Below, piece by piece: positions 1 to 7,225 of a stretch of 64,000 nucleotides of DNA (position 1 is its first letter; each line of letters opens with the position of its first letter). The stretch spans positions 1-64,000 of the forward strand of contig JARLJL010000015.1 of NCBI GenBank assembly GCA_031291235.1, written 5' to 3'. The position numbers and the translations under genes were made by a program. The notes beneath the pieces were generated by a model, which worked only from the letters and a program-made list of their open reading frames with translations, was not told the DNA's origin and made no database searches. Source of the DNA: Sulfuriferula sp. (GTDB taxonomy: Bacteria > Pseudomonadota > Gammaproteobacteria > Burkholderiales > Sulfuriferulaceae).

Positions 1-297
1 CGAAACAGGGAGTGCTGACATCAGCGGGCGATTACCCAAACTGTTATTCACTTGTGTCTCGGTGTAGGTCAACACCGCTACACCGGTCAAGTGTTCCAGT
101 CCCGGAGTCGCCACGTGAGCAGTCAACTCCGCATCCATCAAACCACCAAATACTGCCAGCGTAGAGCCAGCCAATTCCATCGTGTTATCGGCTTGGTCTG
201 CATCCAACGCTTTCGCTACCAACCCACGATCAAAAGCTGCCCCGAAATCCGTGAATGCCTGCTGCAAGGAAGCGAGACCATCTGTAATTGCTGACAT
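1..297 (-). CDS. hypothetical protein, N-terminal part (runs off the window)
   Basis: An open frame starts at an ATG at 297 and stays open to the left edge, giving 99 residues beginning MSAITDGLASLQQAF. The upstream GGGATTGACTATG has the same spacing as the ATPase start at 4276. A TATG element lies about 26 bases upstream, just behind the hairpin at 345-365, so this gene appears to begin its own transcription unit. The visible part is Ala/Leu-rich and soluble, with no recognised domain. Function unknown. Confidence 0.7.
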   Translation of the reverse strand, partial: MSAITDGLASLQQAFTDFGAAFDRGLVAKALDADQADNTMELAGSTLAVFGGLMDAELTAHVATPGLEHLTGVAVLTYTETQVNNSLGNRPLMSALPVS

Positions 298-320
298 AGT
301 CAATCCCGGTAAAATACTTC

Positions 321-330
321 AACATAAAAT
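321..330 (-). promoter_or_regulatory. putative TATG-type promoter
   Basis: On the minus strand the sequence reads ATTTTATGTT, with TATG about 26 bases before the start codon of the gene at 297. The same ATTTTATGT word stands at nearly the same distance before the genes starting at 16972 and 39689. TATG is the core reported for late promoters of phiKZ; its use here is inferred. Confidence 0.45.
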
Positions 331-344
331 GCGACAGCATAACA

Positions 345-365
345 GGGGGAGCTTCGGCTCCCCCC
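345..365 (-). terminator. terminator hairpin
   Basis: A perfect GC-rich stem (GGGGGAGC paired with GCTCCCCC) follows the NADAR gene. On the minus strand it is followed by TGTTATGCTG rather than a T-run; on the plus strand it is followed by ATTTTAAT. Confidence 0.65.
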
Positions 366-368
366 ATT

Positions 369-914
369 TTAATACCGGGAACGACTGACTTGCTGTATGG
401 TGGTGTAATCCATTTCCGGAATCAGATGTCGATTCGTATTGAAGTAATCCCGGACTTTCATCATCACATTACCATGCTTGTTCTTGCCCATCCACTTCGT
501 CGGGTCGCCAATCCGATCATCCTTTTCATTCAACCCTACTCCCCACAAAGTGTCCCGCTCAGACGCTTCCACGAGGATGTTATCCCCTGTCGACATCAGC
601 AAAGCAAGGATCGGTGGATTCTGCCGGAACTTAGCGATGTTTCCGACAAACGCCACTTTTTCACTCTTGATGTCCCAATCAGCCTCATCAAAAGGCGTGA
701 CATCACGGCCAATCATCTTCTGGGCTTGGCAATTGTTCGTACCCATAATGCGATTGGCGTTTGCTGTATCTCCGAAGTGCATGGCTTTGCTATACATCAG
801 CATCTGCTCCATGGACGTGAAGAACATGTGCTTGACCCAAAACTCACACAGGTAATGATGACTCGGATAATCGGCCTTTGAATAGTAGGCCGTCACGTTA
901 CCTATTACTCTCAT
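369..914 (-). CDS. NADAR-domain protein (YbiA/RibX-like ADP-ribose hydrolase fold)
   Basis: This 181-residue protein has the NADAR family layout. An aromatic-rich start leads into F-T-S-M-E-Q near residue 40, then a GRDVTPFDEADW segment, KFRQNPP, and the signature LVEASERDTLWGVGL followed by DPTKWMGKNKHG. NADAR proteins are N-glycosidases of riboflavin intermediates or, as shown for antitoxins of DarT-like systems, hydrolases removing ADP-ribose from guanine in DNA. The start at 914 has AAGGAG seven bases upstream; a longer frame from 935 lacks this. A small membrane gene ends 12 bases upstream. In a phage, reversal of DNA ADP-ribosylation is an attractive role, but NAD-related metabolism is possible. 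Confidence 0.85.
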   Translation of the reverse strand: MRVIGNVTAYYSKADYPSHHYLCEFWVKHMFFTSMEQMLMYSKAMHFGDTANANRIMGTNNCQAQKMIGRDVTPFDEADWDIKSEKVAFVGNIAKFRQNPPILALLMSTGDNILVEASERDTLWGVGLNEKDDRIGDPTKWMGKNKHGNVMMKVRDYFNTNRHLIPEMDYTTIQQVSRSRY

Positions 915-925
915 GACCGTTCTCC

Positions 926-1033
926 TTATTTGCAAAGCCCGTAATGATCAGCTATTATTAGTGCGCCGATCAGGCCGACAATGACTCCCCCGATGAAGGC
1001 CGGTAAGACGATTCCCAACCATTCATCACGCAT
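926..1033 (-). CDS. small single-span membrane protein (35 aa)
   Basis: A short frame fills the gap between two genes. The protein opens MRDEWLGIVLPAFIGG and is dominated by a Gly/Ile/Val transmembrane helix ending near ADHYGLCK. A GAGAGGG ribosome site lies about nine bases before the ATG at 1033, and the stop codon sits in the ribosome site of the NADAR gene, so the two are probably translated together. Size and topology would suit a small holin-like or membrane-modulating protein, but nothing identifies a function. Confidence 0.6.
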   Translation of the reverse strand: MRDEWLGIVLPAFIGGVIVGLIGALIIADHYGLCK

Positions 1034-1035
1034 TT

Positions 1036-1533
1036 TCAATCCCTCTCAGTGAGTCCTTCGATTGGTTCAAAGGCTACCTGCATCTTGAAGCCCATCTGGT
1101 TACAAAGCGCCGCGAATGCTTCGGCGATTCCGAGGAGTTCCTGCTTACGCGCTTCGACCGGAAACGGCAATTCCGGAACATTCAGCAAGCCGACCTGTGC
1201 AGCGAATTTCACTGATCCCTTACTGTACTCTTCCTTCAGCAGTTCCTTCGTGTAGTACGAACGGGTCGGAAGTGCCGGATTGACTGTGATCTGTTTCGCG
1301 TCTGGTCCGAACTGGATGAGGTTGTCGGTTGCCGAGAAGTTCAGAAACGCAGCGATTCTATCTGCCAGTTCCGGGAATGCACCATTGACCGTCACTGCGG
1401 CCAACTTCTGACCATCGGCGAAACGGCATTCGAGATGGTATTCGTCGAAGTCTTCACTGTCCGGTGGTAGAAGATCTGCCGACGTGGTGATCGCTCCCCG
1501 TACAGTACAGAACTTGAGCTTCGGTTCAGCCAT
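1036..1533 (-). CDS. hypothetical protein
   Basis: A 165-residue soluble protein starting MAEPKLKFCTVRG, with GGAGGG four bases before the ATG at 1533. The frame is open further upstream, but that part reads through the preceding gene in another phase and is Arg/Ser-rich, so it was rejected. The start overlaps the end of the upstream gene (1526) by eight bases, a sign of translational coupling. A C-terminal helical segment (VEARKQELLGIAEAF) is visible. No family recognised. Confidence 0.75.
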   Translation of the reverse strand: MAEPKLKFCTVRGAITTSADLLPPDSEDFDEYHLECRFADGQKLAAVTVNGAFPELADRIAAFLNFSATDNLIQFGPDAKQITVNPALPTRSYYTKELLKEEYSKGSVKFAAQVGLLNVPELPFPVEARKQELLGIAEAFAALCNQMGFKMQVAFEPIEGLTERD

Positions 1534-1849
1534 CGTACCCTCCATCCTCATTGCGTTTGCGCCAGACGATGACTTCGACTTTCGCATGACGCGCATTAAG
1601 CGGATCAATCACGCGATCAACCCGAGCGTTGAATCCCAACTCAGCAGCCAGAGCGACGTCCGCTTCAAACGCTGCCACCAGCATGCTCTCTGCGTCCACC
1701 AGCATGGCTTCTGTCGCGACTGCATCAGCCATTGGGTCGACAACACGACCGCCACTGATCTTGAAACCGGTTACTTTGGCATCAAATACCAGTTGGTCCA
1801 AACGGCGTTGCATTGTTTCTGCGATTAAACCCCGATCAATCGTGTCCAC
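1526..1849 (-). CDS. hypothetical protein
   Basis: A 107-residue protein initiated at GTG (1849) with GGAGATAAA just upstream. It is mixed alpha/beta with an Ala-rich helix in the middle (AESMLVAAFEADVALAAE) and a basic C-terminal strand (KVEVIVWRKR). It follows the terminator at 1875-1892, so it is the first gene of a short unit with the 165-residue gene downstream. No family recognised. Confidence 0.7.
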   Translation of the reverse strand: MDTIDRGLIAETMQRRLDQLVFDAKVTGFKISGGRVVDPMADAVATEAMLVDAESMLVAAFEADVALAAELGFNARVDRVIDPLNARHAKVEVIVWRKRNEDGGYDG

Positions 1850-1874
1850 TTTATCTCCAGTCAGGGTAAAAATA

Positions 1875-1892
1875 GGGGGACCAAAGTCCCCC
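1875..1892 (-). terminator. rho-independent-type terminator
   Basis: GGGGGAC-TTT-GTCCCCC stem on the minus strand, followed by TATTTTTACC. It separates the gene ending at 1942 from the gene starting at 1849. Confidence 0.8.
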
Positions 1893-1941
1893 TTAAAAAC
1901 CTACCGTCATTTCCGAGGGCCAGACGGTAGGCTGAGAGCCT

Positions 1942-2310
1942 TTATGTCGCCGGGGTTTCAACTGCCGGCTTGCGGTACGGCAGCACGCTGATCGTCGGTA
2001 CGGCGGTCGGGTCGGCTTGCGGCGTCACCGTGACGGTCAGACCTTGTTCGATCGCGAGCTTCGTGATGTGGTGCAAACGCTTTTCGATTTCGACGGCACC
2101 GGTGAGCGTTTCCTTGGCGGCGACTGCTGCCTCGGTTTGCACAGCAGCGCTACGAACGGTGTCGTTCTCGACGGATTCAGCGAAGTTATGAATCGCTGCC
2201 GTGGGTGATGCCAATGCCGAAGCACTGAAGACGGTCGCGTCAGCTTTGTCGAGCAGGCCCACGTGCTGGGCGAGTTGGGTGAAACGTGCGTCTTTGGTTT
2301 GGTCGGTCAC
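1942..2310 (-). CDS. hypothetical protein
   Basis: A 122-residue protein starting at GTG (2310), which has AAGGAG six bases upstream. The sequence is helical and acidic in the first two thirds (repeated Ala, Glu, Thr), then turns into a short beta-like tail (LTVTVTPQADPTAVPTISVL) and a Pro/Thr-rich end. No membrane segment and no recognised domain. It is in line with the 88-residue gene upstream, 30 bases away. Confidence 0.7.
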   Translation of the reverse strand: MTDQTKDARFTQLAQHVGLLDKADATVFSASALASPTAAIHNFAESVENDTVRSAAVQTEAAVAAKETLTGAVEIEKRLHHITKLAIEQGLTVTVTPQADPTAVPTISVLPYRKPAVETPAT

Positions 2311-2339
2311 AACAGACTCCTTAAAAGTACTGCGTTGAA

Positions 2340-2606
2340 TTACGACGGGTTGATCTGTGTCTCAGCCGGGGTAGCCGACTTGATCACAGAGTTGTAGTTC
2401 ACCGTCGAGGCGGCGTCAATCCAGACAAGTTGCTGACCCTTGACCGCTTGAACCACGACATTGCCAGACAGAATGCTGACCTCGATATTGCAGCCGTTTT
2501 GACGGGCATCGTTGATCGCATTCCAGATACGCTGGCAAGCAGCCGTCGCGTCGGCGTACATCTGGTCCAGTTCTTCAAGGGTAGGGTTGCTCGGGGGTGT
2601 GCTCAT
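2340..2606 (-). CDS. hypothetical protein
   Basis: An 88-residue protein beginning MSTPPSNPTLEELDQMY, with AGGAC before the ATG at 2606. An N-terminal helix (about residues 9-35) is followed by two or three short beta strands (IEVSILSGNVVVQAV, QLVWIDAAST). It has no cysteine-rich or membrane features. Function unknown. Confidence 0.65.
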   Translation of the reverse strand: MSTPPSNPTLEELDQMYADATAACQRIWNAINDARQNGCNIEVSILSGNVVVQAVKGQQLVWIDAASTVNYNSVIKSATPAETQINPS

Positions 2607-2636
2607 GTACAGTCCTAAGGTGAGTGATTCACAACA

Positions 2637-3194
2637 TCACCAGAGATTCTCCGAGTAAAGCTTCTCCTGCACGATCACGCCTGGACGGTCTTTCAATTGT
2701 CCATTACTAGCGGCCAAAGCCATGGCGTCCAAACGGTTGAGCCACCGACCATGACTGGTCATGAACCCTTGAAGAGATTCGGCTCGATCCCAAGCTCTGT
2801 AACCGTATTCATACTGAATCTGCGCAAAGTGATGATGGCGCAAGGGTGGTCGCGAATACCAAATTAAACCGTAACGAATGTCGTGATTAGCCACGCCGCG
2901 AATCGTTTCTGGCTCATTCTGGTAGTAGCGACAATTGTTCACATATGCTTCAGGTGTGCCATAAAAGAACATTTGATCTGGGAAGTAATCCGACATTGTC
3001 ATCATCGGCAAGTTCTCCAGCGGAGGGTCCGTCGGTAATATCAGACGGCGACTCAATACCTCCTTCTTCTCTAACATTCTGCGCCCGAAGTTGGTCTTCG
3101 GTTCATGGTAATAGCCGCGCGCTGTTGACGCGATGATGTCCGAGAACCGGAGCATATCGCGTCTGAGTGTGATGACTTTCATCTTAAACTTCAT
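2637..3194 (-). CDS. conserved-type phage hypothetical protein
   Basis: A 185-residue basic protein. The C-terminal part contains GFMTSHGRWLNR, then D-A-M-A-L-A-A-S-N-G-Q, and ends LYSENLW. This pattern (G-F-x-T-S-x-G-R, N-R, A-x-x-x-G-Q, L-[YF]-S-E-x-L-W) recurs in phage proteins of unknown function, by memory rather than search. Two starts are possible: 3194, where the ribosome site is poor, and 3182 (MKVITLRRD), which has AAGG about ten bases upstream. The upstream ATPase gene ends two bases before the first start. Confidence 0.7.
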   Translation of the reverse strand: MKFKMKVITLRRDMLRFSDIIASTARGYYHEPKTNFGRRMLEKKEVLSRRLILPTDPPLENLPMMTMSDYFPDQMFFYGTPEAYVNNCRYYQNEPETIRGVANHDIRYGLIWYSRPPLRHHHFAQIQYEYGYRAWDRAESLQGFMTSHGRWLNRLDAMALAASNGQLKDRPGVIVQEKLYSENLW

Positions 3195-3196
3195 CC

Positions 3197-4276
3197 TTAC
3201 ATGAATCCGATTTTCCGACCGAAACGATTCACCGCCTGCTGAGCTTCTGAAGACTTTTGCAGGACTTCAGCCAACGACCAACCATCCTTCTCTGAGAAGT
3301 CACGCGGCTCGTAATTCATATCACGACGAATAGCCGCTGCATGCTCAGCGTTCATCAGTTCAAACTTGAGGATGTCGAAGCATCGCCCCACACGTAACAA
3401 TGCCGGATCAATCCGGTCAATGCTGTTCAGGTTGGTCGAGAACACCAGCTTCTTACCACGTTGCTTCATGACACCTTCGGAGGCATTCAGAATCGTCGAC
3501 ATTAACATATTGCCACTTTCGCGAGAACCGAGGTGATTGTCAATGTCTTCATACGCCAGAATTGAAGCCCGTTCACTCGAAAAGAACTGGTTGATCAACT
3601 TCGGTGACTCCACCACTTTCTTGTTGTACGCGAGCCAGGCAGTGTAATCGCCATGCGCAATCAGTGATCGAAGTAGCGTACTCTTGCCGGTTCCCGGAGG
3701 GCCAAACAGGACCAAGACATTTTCGTCCGACTCCATGAAGGCTTTGAAATACTCGGCGAGCGGAACTGACAACCACGGATAGAATGACTGCTTGGCAACA
3801 TCGACGTCTTCGCTCGCAACGAACTTGGAATCCCATTCGAGTGAGCCACGATCGTTAATACCGGTAGCTGTTTCGAGAAGGAATCCTTTCACGCTGAACT
3901 GTTCATCCGCCCACGTAGCAATAGCTAAGGCTTCGTCGTCATCACCAACCGCTTTGATCGACACGGTATTACCGATCACACTGTACACCACGCTACAATG
4001 CACCGTCGCGCGGTCTTCCGTCGGTAGGAGTGCGATACGATCGACATTCAAGGGACTCGTGATATACCCACGAGCCCGCAGCCAGGCGGTGATTTCGCGT
4101 TGAGTTTTGAGGTAGTCCTTCGTGTATCCCTTGGCATACTTGCGGGTACTCGACAGGCCGAGTTCAAGTCGATTGAATGTGACCAGCGATTCAACATCTC
4201 GACCACCGATCGTTCGTGTGGAAGCGATTGAATCATAAAGCGGTTGGAAGGTGAAGTTCATCAATTGGATGGGCAT
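3197..4276 (-). CDS. AAA ATPase, BCS1-like
   Basis: A 359-residue protein with a C-terminal AAA domain. Counting from the ATG at 4276, the Walker A FGPPGTGKST is at about 191-200, Walker B ILAYEDID at 239-246, sensor 1 FSTNL at 279-283, and the arginine-finger region DPALLRVGRCFD at 290-301. The first 150 residues are a variable mixed domain. This order matches BCS1-like ATPases, which remodel or translocate folded proteins; phage members are common but uncharacterised. AAAGGA lies six bases before 4276; an in-frame TTG at 4282 is less likely. No transmembrane helix as in mitochondrial BCS1 is visible. Confidence 0.85.
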   Translation of the reverse strand: MPIQLMNFTFQPLYDSIASTRTIGGRDVESLVTFNRLELGLSSTRKYAKGYTKDYLKTQREITAWLRARGYITSPLNVDRIALLPTEDRATVHCSVVYSVIGNTVSIKAVGDDDEALAIATWADEQFSVKGFLLETATGINDRGSLEWDSKFVASEDVDVAKQSFYPWLSVPLAEYFKAFMESDENVLVLFGPPGTGKSTLLRSLIAHGDYTAWLAYNKKVVESPKLINQFFSSERASILAYEDIDNHLGSRESGNMLMSTILNASEGVMKQRGKKLVFSTNLNSIDRIDPALLRVGRCFDILKFELMNAEHAAAIRRDMNYEPRDFSEKDGWSLAEVLQKSSEAQQAVNRFGRKIGFM

Positions 4277-4362
4277 AGTCAATCCTTTCTAGTCTTGTTT
4301 GGAAGGGTCAATGGGGTACTGCAATTAATGGGGAGAGTCGGTGAAAACTTAGCGACATATTT

Positions 4363-4380
4363 GGGAGACCGAAGTTTCCC
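4363..4380 (-). terminator. terminator hairpin with TTCG loop
   Basis: On the minus strand GGGAAAC-TTCG-GTCTCCC forms a stem-loop just after the gene ending at 4402, followed by AAATATGTCG. It lies in the 125-base gap upstream of the AAA ATPase, which holds no other feature. Confidence 0.65.
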
Positions 4381-4401
4381 AAAACGTACTTAAAATTAGT
4401 C

Positions 4402-5115
4402 CTACTTGTTTTCAAGGTCTTTCTTGATTGCATCCAGAAACGACTTCCGGGTGAACGGGTTGGAAGACTCCAGCAAAAGCCCATTGAGGTAGGTTTGAGC
4501 GACCTGATTCACGCCGTGACCGACTTCAATGGAAGCTTCGAACTTCACCTTCACCTTTTCGACTTCTGCAATCGCGGTGAGGTCCCGGCGACCCGGCACC
4601 CCTTCGACCGAGCGCGGATGGAAGTTCTTGCAGTGCCACGCCGTTATCACCATCGTGTACGTCGGGTCCGGTTCAATCAACATCATGTCGATCGAAGCAG
4701 GGCCCAATTTCTTCTGGAACACTTCTTCGCCCTGATCCTTGAAGCCATAGGCACGCGCCTGAACATCTTGCGTCCATTCGGTGAAGAAGTTTTCAATGGC
4801 GCGGCCATAGATCTCGCTGCGCGCGAACAGGAACTCAGGAACAGAGACCTGATTGTGAATCGCCCCTGTATCAGTGTCGAGAATAATACCGGACTTCATC
4901 CCGACAATTTGGATCGGATAGAATTCGATCAAACGCTTGACCACTTCGTTGCGACTATGGTCTTGCAGTTCTTCCGGGAAATAGCGCACAATAACAGGTA
5001 AGAGATTGCGCGGAATGAAGTCTTGTTCCGAGATCCATTCATCCAGATCGGGTTTATAGCCCCCTTCAGCGCCCAGTTCAAAATTGATGAGAGGTTGCTT
5101 ATTTTCTTCACTCAC
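4402..5115 (-). CDS. hypothetical protein
   Basis: A 237-residue acidic soluble protein initiated at GTG (5115) with AAAGGAAC upstream. It is mixed alpha/beta, with a run of beta strands in the middle (PTYTMVITAWHC) and a helical C-terminus ending DAIKKDLENK. It sits between a small membrane protein and the ATPase and is the last gene before the terminator at 4363. I recognise no family; a structural role is possible but unsupported. Confidence 0.7.
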   Translation of the reverse strand: MSEENKQPLINFELGAEGGYKPDLDEWISEQDFIPRNLLPVIVRYFPEELQDHSRNEVVKRLIEFYPIQIVGMKSGIILDTDTGAIHNQVSVPEFLFARSEIYGRAIENFFTEWTQDVQARAYGFKDQGEEVFQKKLGPASIDMMLIEPDPTYTMVITAWHCKNFHPRSVEGVPGRRDLTAIAEVEKVKVKFEASIEVGHGVNQVAQTYLNGLLLESSNPFTRKSFLDAIKKDLENK

Positions 5116-5127
5116 GATTGAGTTCCT

Positions 5128-5337
5128 TTAATCAGAATGTGGGATGAACTGGTAAATGATGCAGATGACAAGCATGGCTGCCACCACCAGTACACTGGCG
5201 AACCCTTGCAAGCGAGCGAACTTCTTTCGGTACGTGCCGCTACTGGTCAGTCGCTTATCGCGCAACTGCATCAACGCAAACCGTTCGTAGTCAGAAAACA
5301 CGAGGGTGGCGATCGAGAGGATCACCGCCAACGCCAT
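5128..5337 (-). CDS. small two-span membrane protein
   Basis: Two hydrophobic segments are visible, an N-terminal one (ALAVILSIATLVF) and a C-terminal one (FASVLVVAAMLVICIIYQF), joined by a basic loop (LRDKRLTSSGTYRKKFARL). The ATG at 5337 has AAGGAG five bases upstream; an ATG at 5364 directly after the thyA stop lacks a ribosome site, so the 69-residue form is preferred. Positive-inside reasoning places the loop in the cytoplasm. It lies directly downstream of thyA. Holin-like size, but no evidence for lysis. Confidence 0.65.
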   Translation of the reverse strand: MALAVILSIATLVFSDYERFALMQLRDKRLTSSGTYRKKFARLQGFASVLVVAAMLVICIIYQFIPHSD

Positions 5338-5365
5338 CATATCTCCTTGGGTAAGCGTCCCCATG

Positions 5366-6400
5366 TTACTTCGCCATCGGAGCCGAGATCTTCTCGTGGT
5401 GCTTGTAATCCATCAGCACGAAGTCGCTCGTCTTCAGGTTGTTAATCGCCGTCAATGCGCCTTCGATATTCTCTTCATCGGTGGCGTACGTGGAGAAAGC
5501 CCGCACACCTGCGTCGATGTACAGCCTCGGTGATTCGAGGGGTTCACGCTGCAACTGCTGGTTCACAGCATCCATGTGTTTGTCGTAAATGTGCACGTCG
5601 CCACCCTGGATCGTCAGATGCCGTGCCCGGAAACCCGTGAGCAGTGCGAACAGATGCAACATCATGGCAGTGGCCGCCATGTTAAACGGCGCACCCAGGA
5701 ACAGGTCCCACGAGCGGATGTAGACCACCAGATCCAGTTCACGGTACGGTTGACCGTTACGAACACCGATCTTCGGGATGAACTGATACAGCAGATGGCA
5801 CGGCGGTAACGCCATCTGGTCGATCATCGCCGGATTCCAACCATGGAACAGGATACGACGATCGCTTGGCGTCTTGATGATCTTGGTGAGGACTTCTTTC
5901 ACCTGATCGATGCTCTTGAACCAAACGTTGTGTTCGTCGGTGTGATCCGATGCCACCACTTGCCATCCTTCCTTCAGCAGCTGATTATCGATTTTTGCCT
6001 GACGGAGAAGTTCGTCACCGTGCGCGGAGATTCGATCGTCTTGCATCTTGAAGGCCGGCCAATTGCGCCATTGGTTGCCGTAGATCGGACCGAGATCATC
6101 CTCGCCCTTACGGAACGCGTTAGCGAGCCACGCAGGCGTCTCATTGGCGTTCTGGTCCCACACCTTCGAACCCAGTGCCCGGAAGTCCGCAGCGTTCGTT
6201 TTGCCTTGCAGGAAACCGATCGTCTCACCGAAGGCCGACTTGTAGAACAGTTCCTTGGTGGTCACTGCCGGATACGTCTTACGCAGATCCCACTTCAGGG
6301 TTGTTCCCGTCACACCCGTACATCCTTCTTGGGTGCGTTCATTGATTTGATAGTCGCCGTTTTCCAGCGTGTACTGAATCAGATCAAGATACTGTTTCAT
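5366..6400 (-). CDS. thyA: thymidylate synthase (ThyA type)
   Basis: This 344-residue enzyme methylates dUMP to dTMP using methylene-tetrahydrofolate. The catalytic cysteine is C201 in MALPPCHLLYQF, followed by RSWDLFLGAPFNMA (nucleotide and folate site) and the HIYDKHMDAVNQQL segment. The ending KHHEKISAPMA matches the usual C-terminal closure. It is longer than the bacterial enzyme of about 264 residues because of insertions before the active site. The start overlaps the upstream stop as ATGA (6397-6400), so the two are coupled. With the thymidylate kinase at 11594 it supplies dTTP for phage replication. Complete and apparently active. Confidence 0.97.
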   Translation of the reverse strand: MKQYLDLIQYTLENGDYQINERTQEGCTGVTGTTLKWDLRKTYPAVTTKELFYKSAFGETIGFLQGKTNAADFRALGSKVWDQNANETPAWLANAFRKGEDDLGPIYGNQWRNWPAFKMQDDRISAHGDELLRQAKIDNQLLKEGWQVVASDHTDEHNVWFKSIDQVKEVLTKIIKTPSDRRILFHGWNPAMIDQMALPPCHLLYQFIPKIGVRNGQPYRELDLVVYIRSWDLFLGAPFNMAATAMMLHLFALLTGFRARHLTIQGGDVHIYDKHMDAVNQQLQREPLESPRLYIDAGVRAFSTYATDEENIEGALTAINNLKTSDFVLMDYKHHEKISAPMAK

Positions 6401-6912
6401 ACTTTGTCCTTTCCTTGGTTACGTTTGTATTCGTTCCATTCTTTCATCATCTCGAATGGCAGGATTTTGTGTTTGTGTTCGGTAAAGCGGGTGATGTAGC
6501 CGATGATTTTTTCTGCATGTGTAATCTCGCAGAAGTGCATCTCCGGAGTCTTGACCGACGGATCGTCGATCGGAACCAGCAAGACTTCCAGATCGCGGAG
6601 CAGTGCCACCTGATCATCAACGACTGCGCAGACTGCAAAGTCTACTCGGAAGACATACTGACCGCCCGGCTCATAACGCTTCACGAAATAACCAGGCATC
6701 TGCACCACATGACCAATTGCGCCGTCATCCTGCCAGACAAGATAGTACGCCTTGATCGGTTTGATGAACTTCTCGGCTTCGGCCAGCATTACTTTGCCCT
6801 GTCCACGCTCTTCCAGAATATCGCTAATATCCTGAATCTGCTGGTGGTAGTAAGAAGTGGGGTCTGCTTTGATCTCCGCCCACATCTCATCGACTGACAT
6901 GATCGGTTTCAT
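6397..6912 (-). CDS. hypothetical protein
   Basis: A 171-residue protein beginning MKPIMSVDEMWAEIK, with GGAGAC before the ATG. A central beta-rich part (GQYVFRVDFAVCAVVDDQVALL) suggests a small alpha/beta fold, and the C-terminus is basic and helical (EWNEYKRNQGKDKV). Its stop overlaps the thyA start by four bases, so its dosage is tied to thymidylate synthase. I recognise no family and do not infer a role in nucleotide metabolism from position alone. Confidence 0.75.
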   Translation of the reverse strand: MKPIMSVDEMWAEIKADPTSYYHQQIQDISDILEERGQGKVMLAEAEKFIKPIKAYYLVWQDDGAIGHVVQMPGYFVKRYEPGGQYVFRVDFAVCAVVDDQVALLRDLEVLLVPIDDPSVKTPEMHFCEITHAEKIIGYITRFTEHKHKILPFEMMKEWNEYKRNQGKDKV

Positions 6913-6920
6913 TTAGTCTC

Positions 6921-7157
6921 CTATTTCCAGAGTCGTTCGAAGGAATCGGTGCGCACGTACGTCTTCTTCTTCAAGTCGTACGCGATGTTCTTGGGGGCGA
7001 GTTCCTGATACTGAGTCAAATCGTGACTCGCCTGTTGGACAGACACGCCGTAGTAATCCGCCACTGCACTGCGGTTGATGTGGCCGTACTGTGCAATGAG
7101 AAAGTCGATGAAGCGCAAACGCTGTTCTACGGCGTAACTCAGTTTGTCTTTTTCCAT
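6921..7157 (-). CDS. stand-alone winged-helix DNA-binding protein (BrxR/CapW N-domain-like)
   Basis: A 78-residue protein that is almost only a winged helix-turn-helix. R-L-R-F-I-D-F-L near residue 14 is followed by INRSAVADYYGVSVQQASHD (recognition helix), the wing region LAPKNIAYDLKKKTYV, and DSFERLW at the end. The pattern N-R-x-x-[LV], QAS-x-DL-x-x-Y, P-x-N-I-x-YD, K-x-Y is typical of the N-terminal domain of WYL-type repressors such as BrxR and CapW, which control bacterial defence operons. Here the WYL and WCX parts are absent. It may regulate phage genes or compete with a host repressor; both are inference. Confidence 0.7.
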   Translation of the reverse strand: MEKDKLSYAVEQRLRFIDFLIAQYGHINRSAVADYYGVSVQQASHDLTQYQELAPKNIAYDLKKKTYVRTDSFERLWK

Positions 7158-7158
7158 T

Positions 7159-7215
7159 TCACATCCATTCAGAGAGTTGTTTGTGGTCTGCGTACAACTT
7201 TACTTCACCCGCCAT
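7159..7215 (-). CDS. possible 18-codon leader ORF
   Basis: A short frame (MAGEVKLYADHKQLSEWM) lies between two genes, with GGAAAAAGG just before its ATG. Its TGA is one base from the ATG of the winged-helix gene, which otherwise lacks a good ribosome site. That arrangement fits translational coupling by a leader peptide. It could also be chance. Confidence 0.3.
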   Translation of the reverse strand: MAGEVKLYADHKQLSEWM

Positions 7216-7225
7216 ACCTTTTTCC

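Noticed and set aside
5128-5337. Holin assignment for small two-span membrane proteins
   Set aside because: Several such proteins exist in the window and none is next to the endolysin; size and topology alone do not justify a lysis call.
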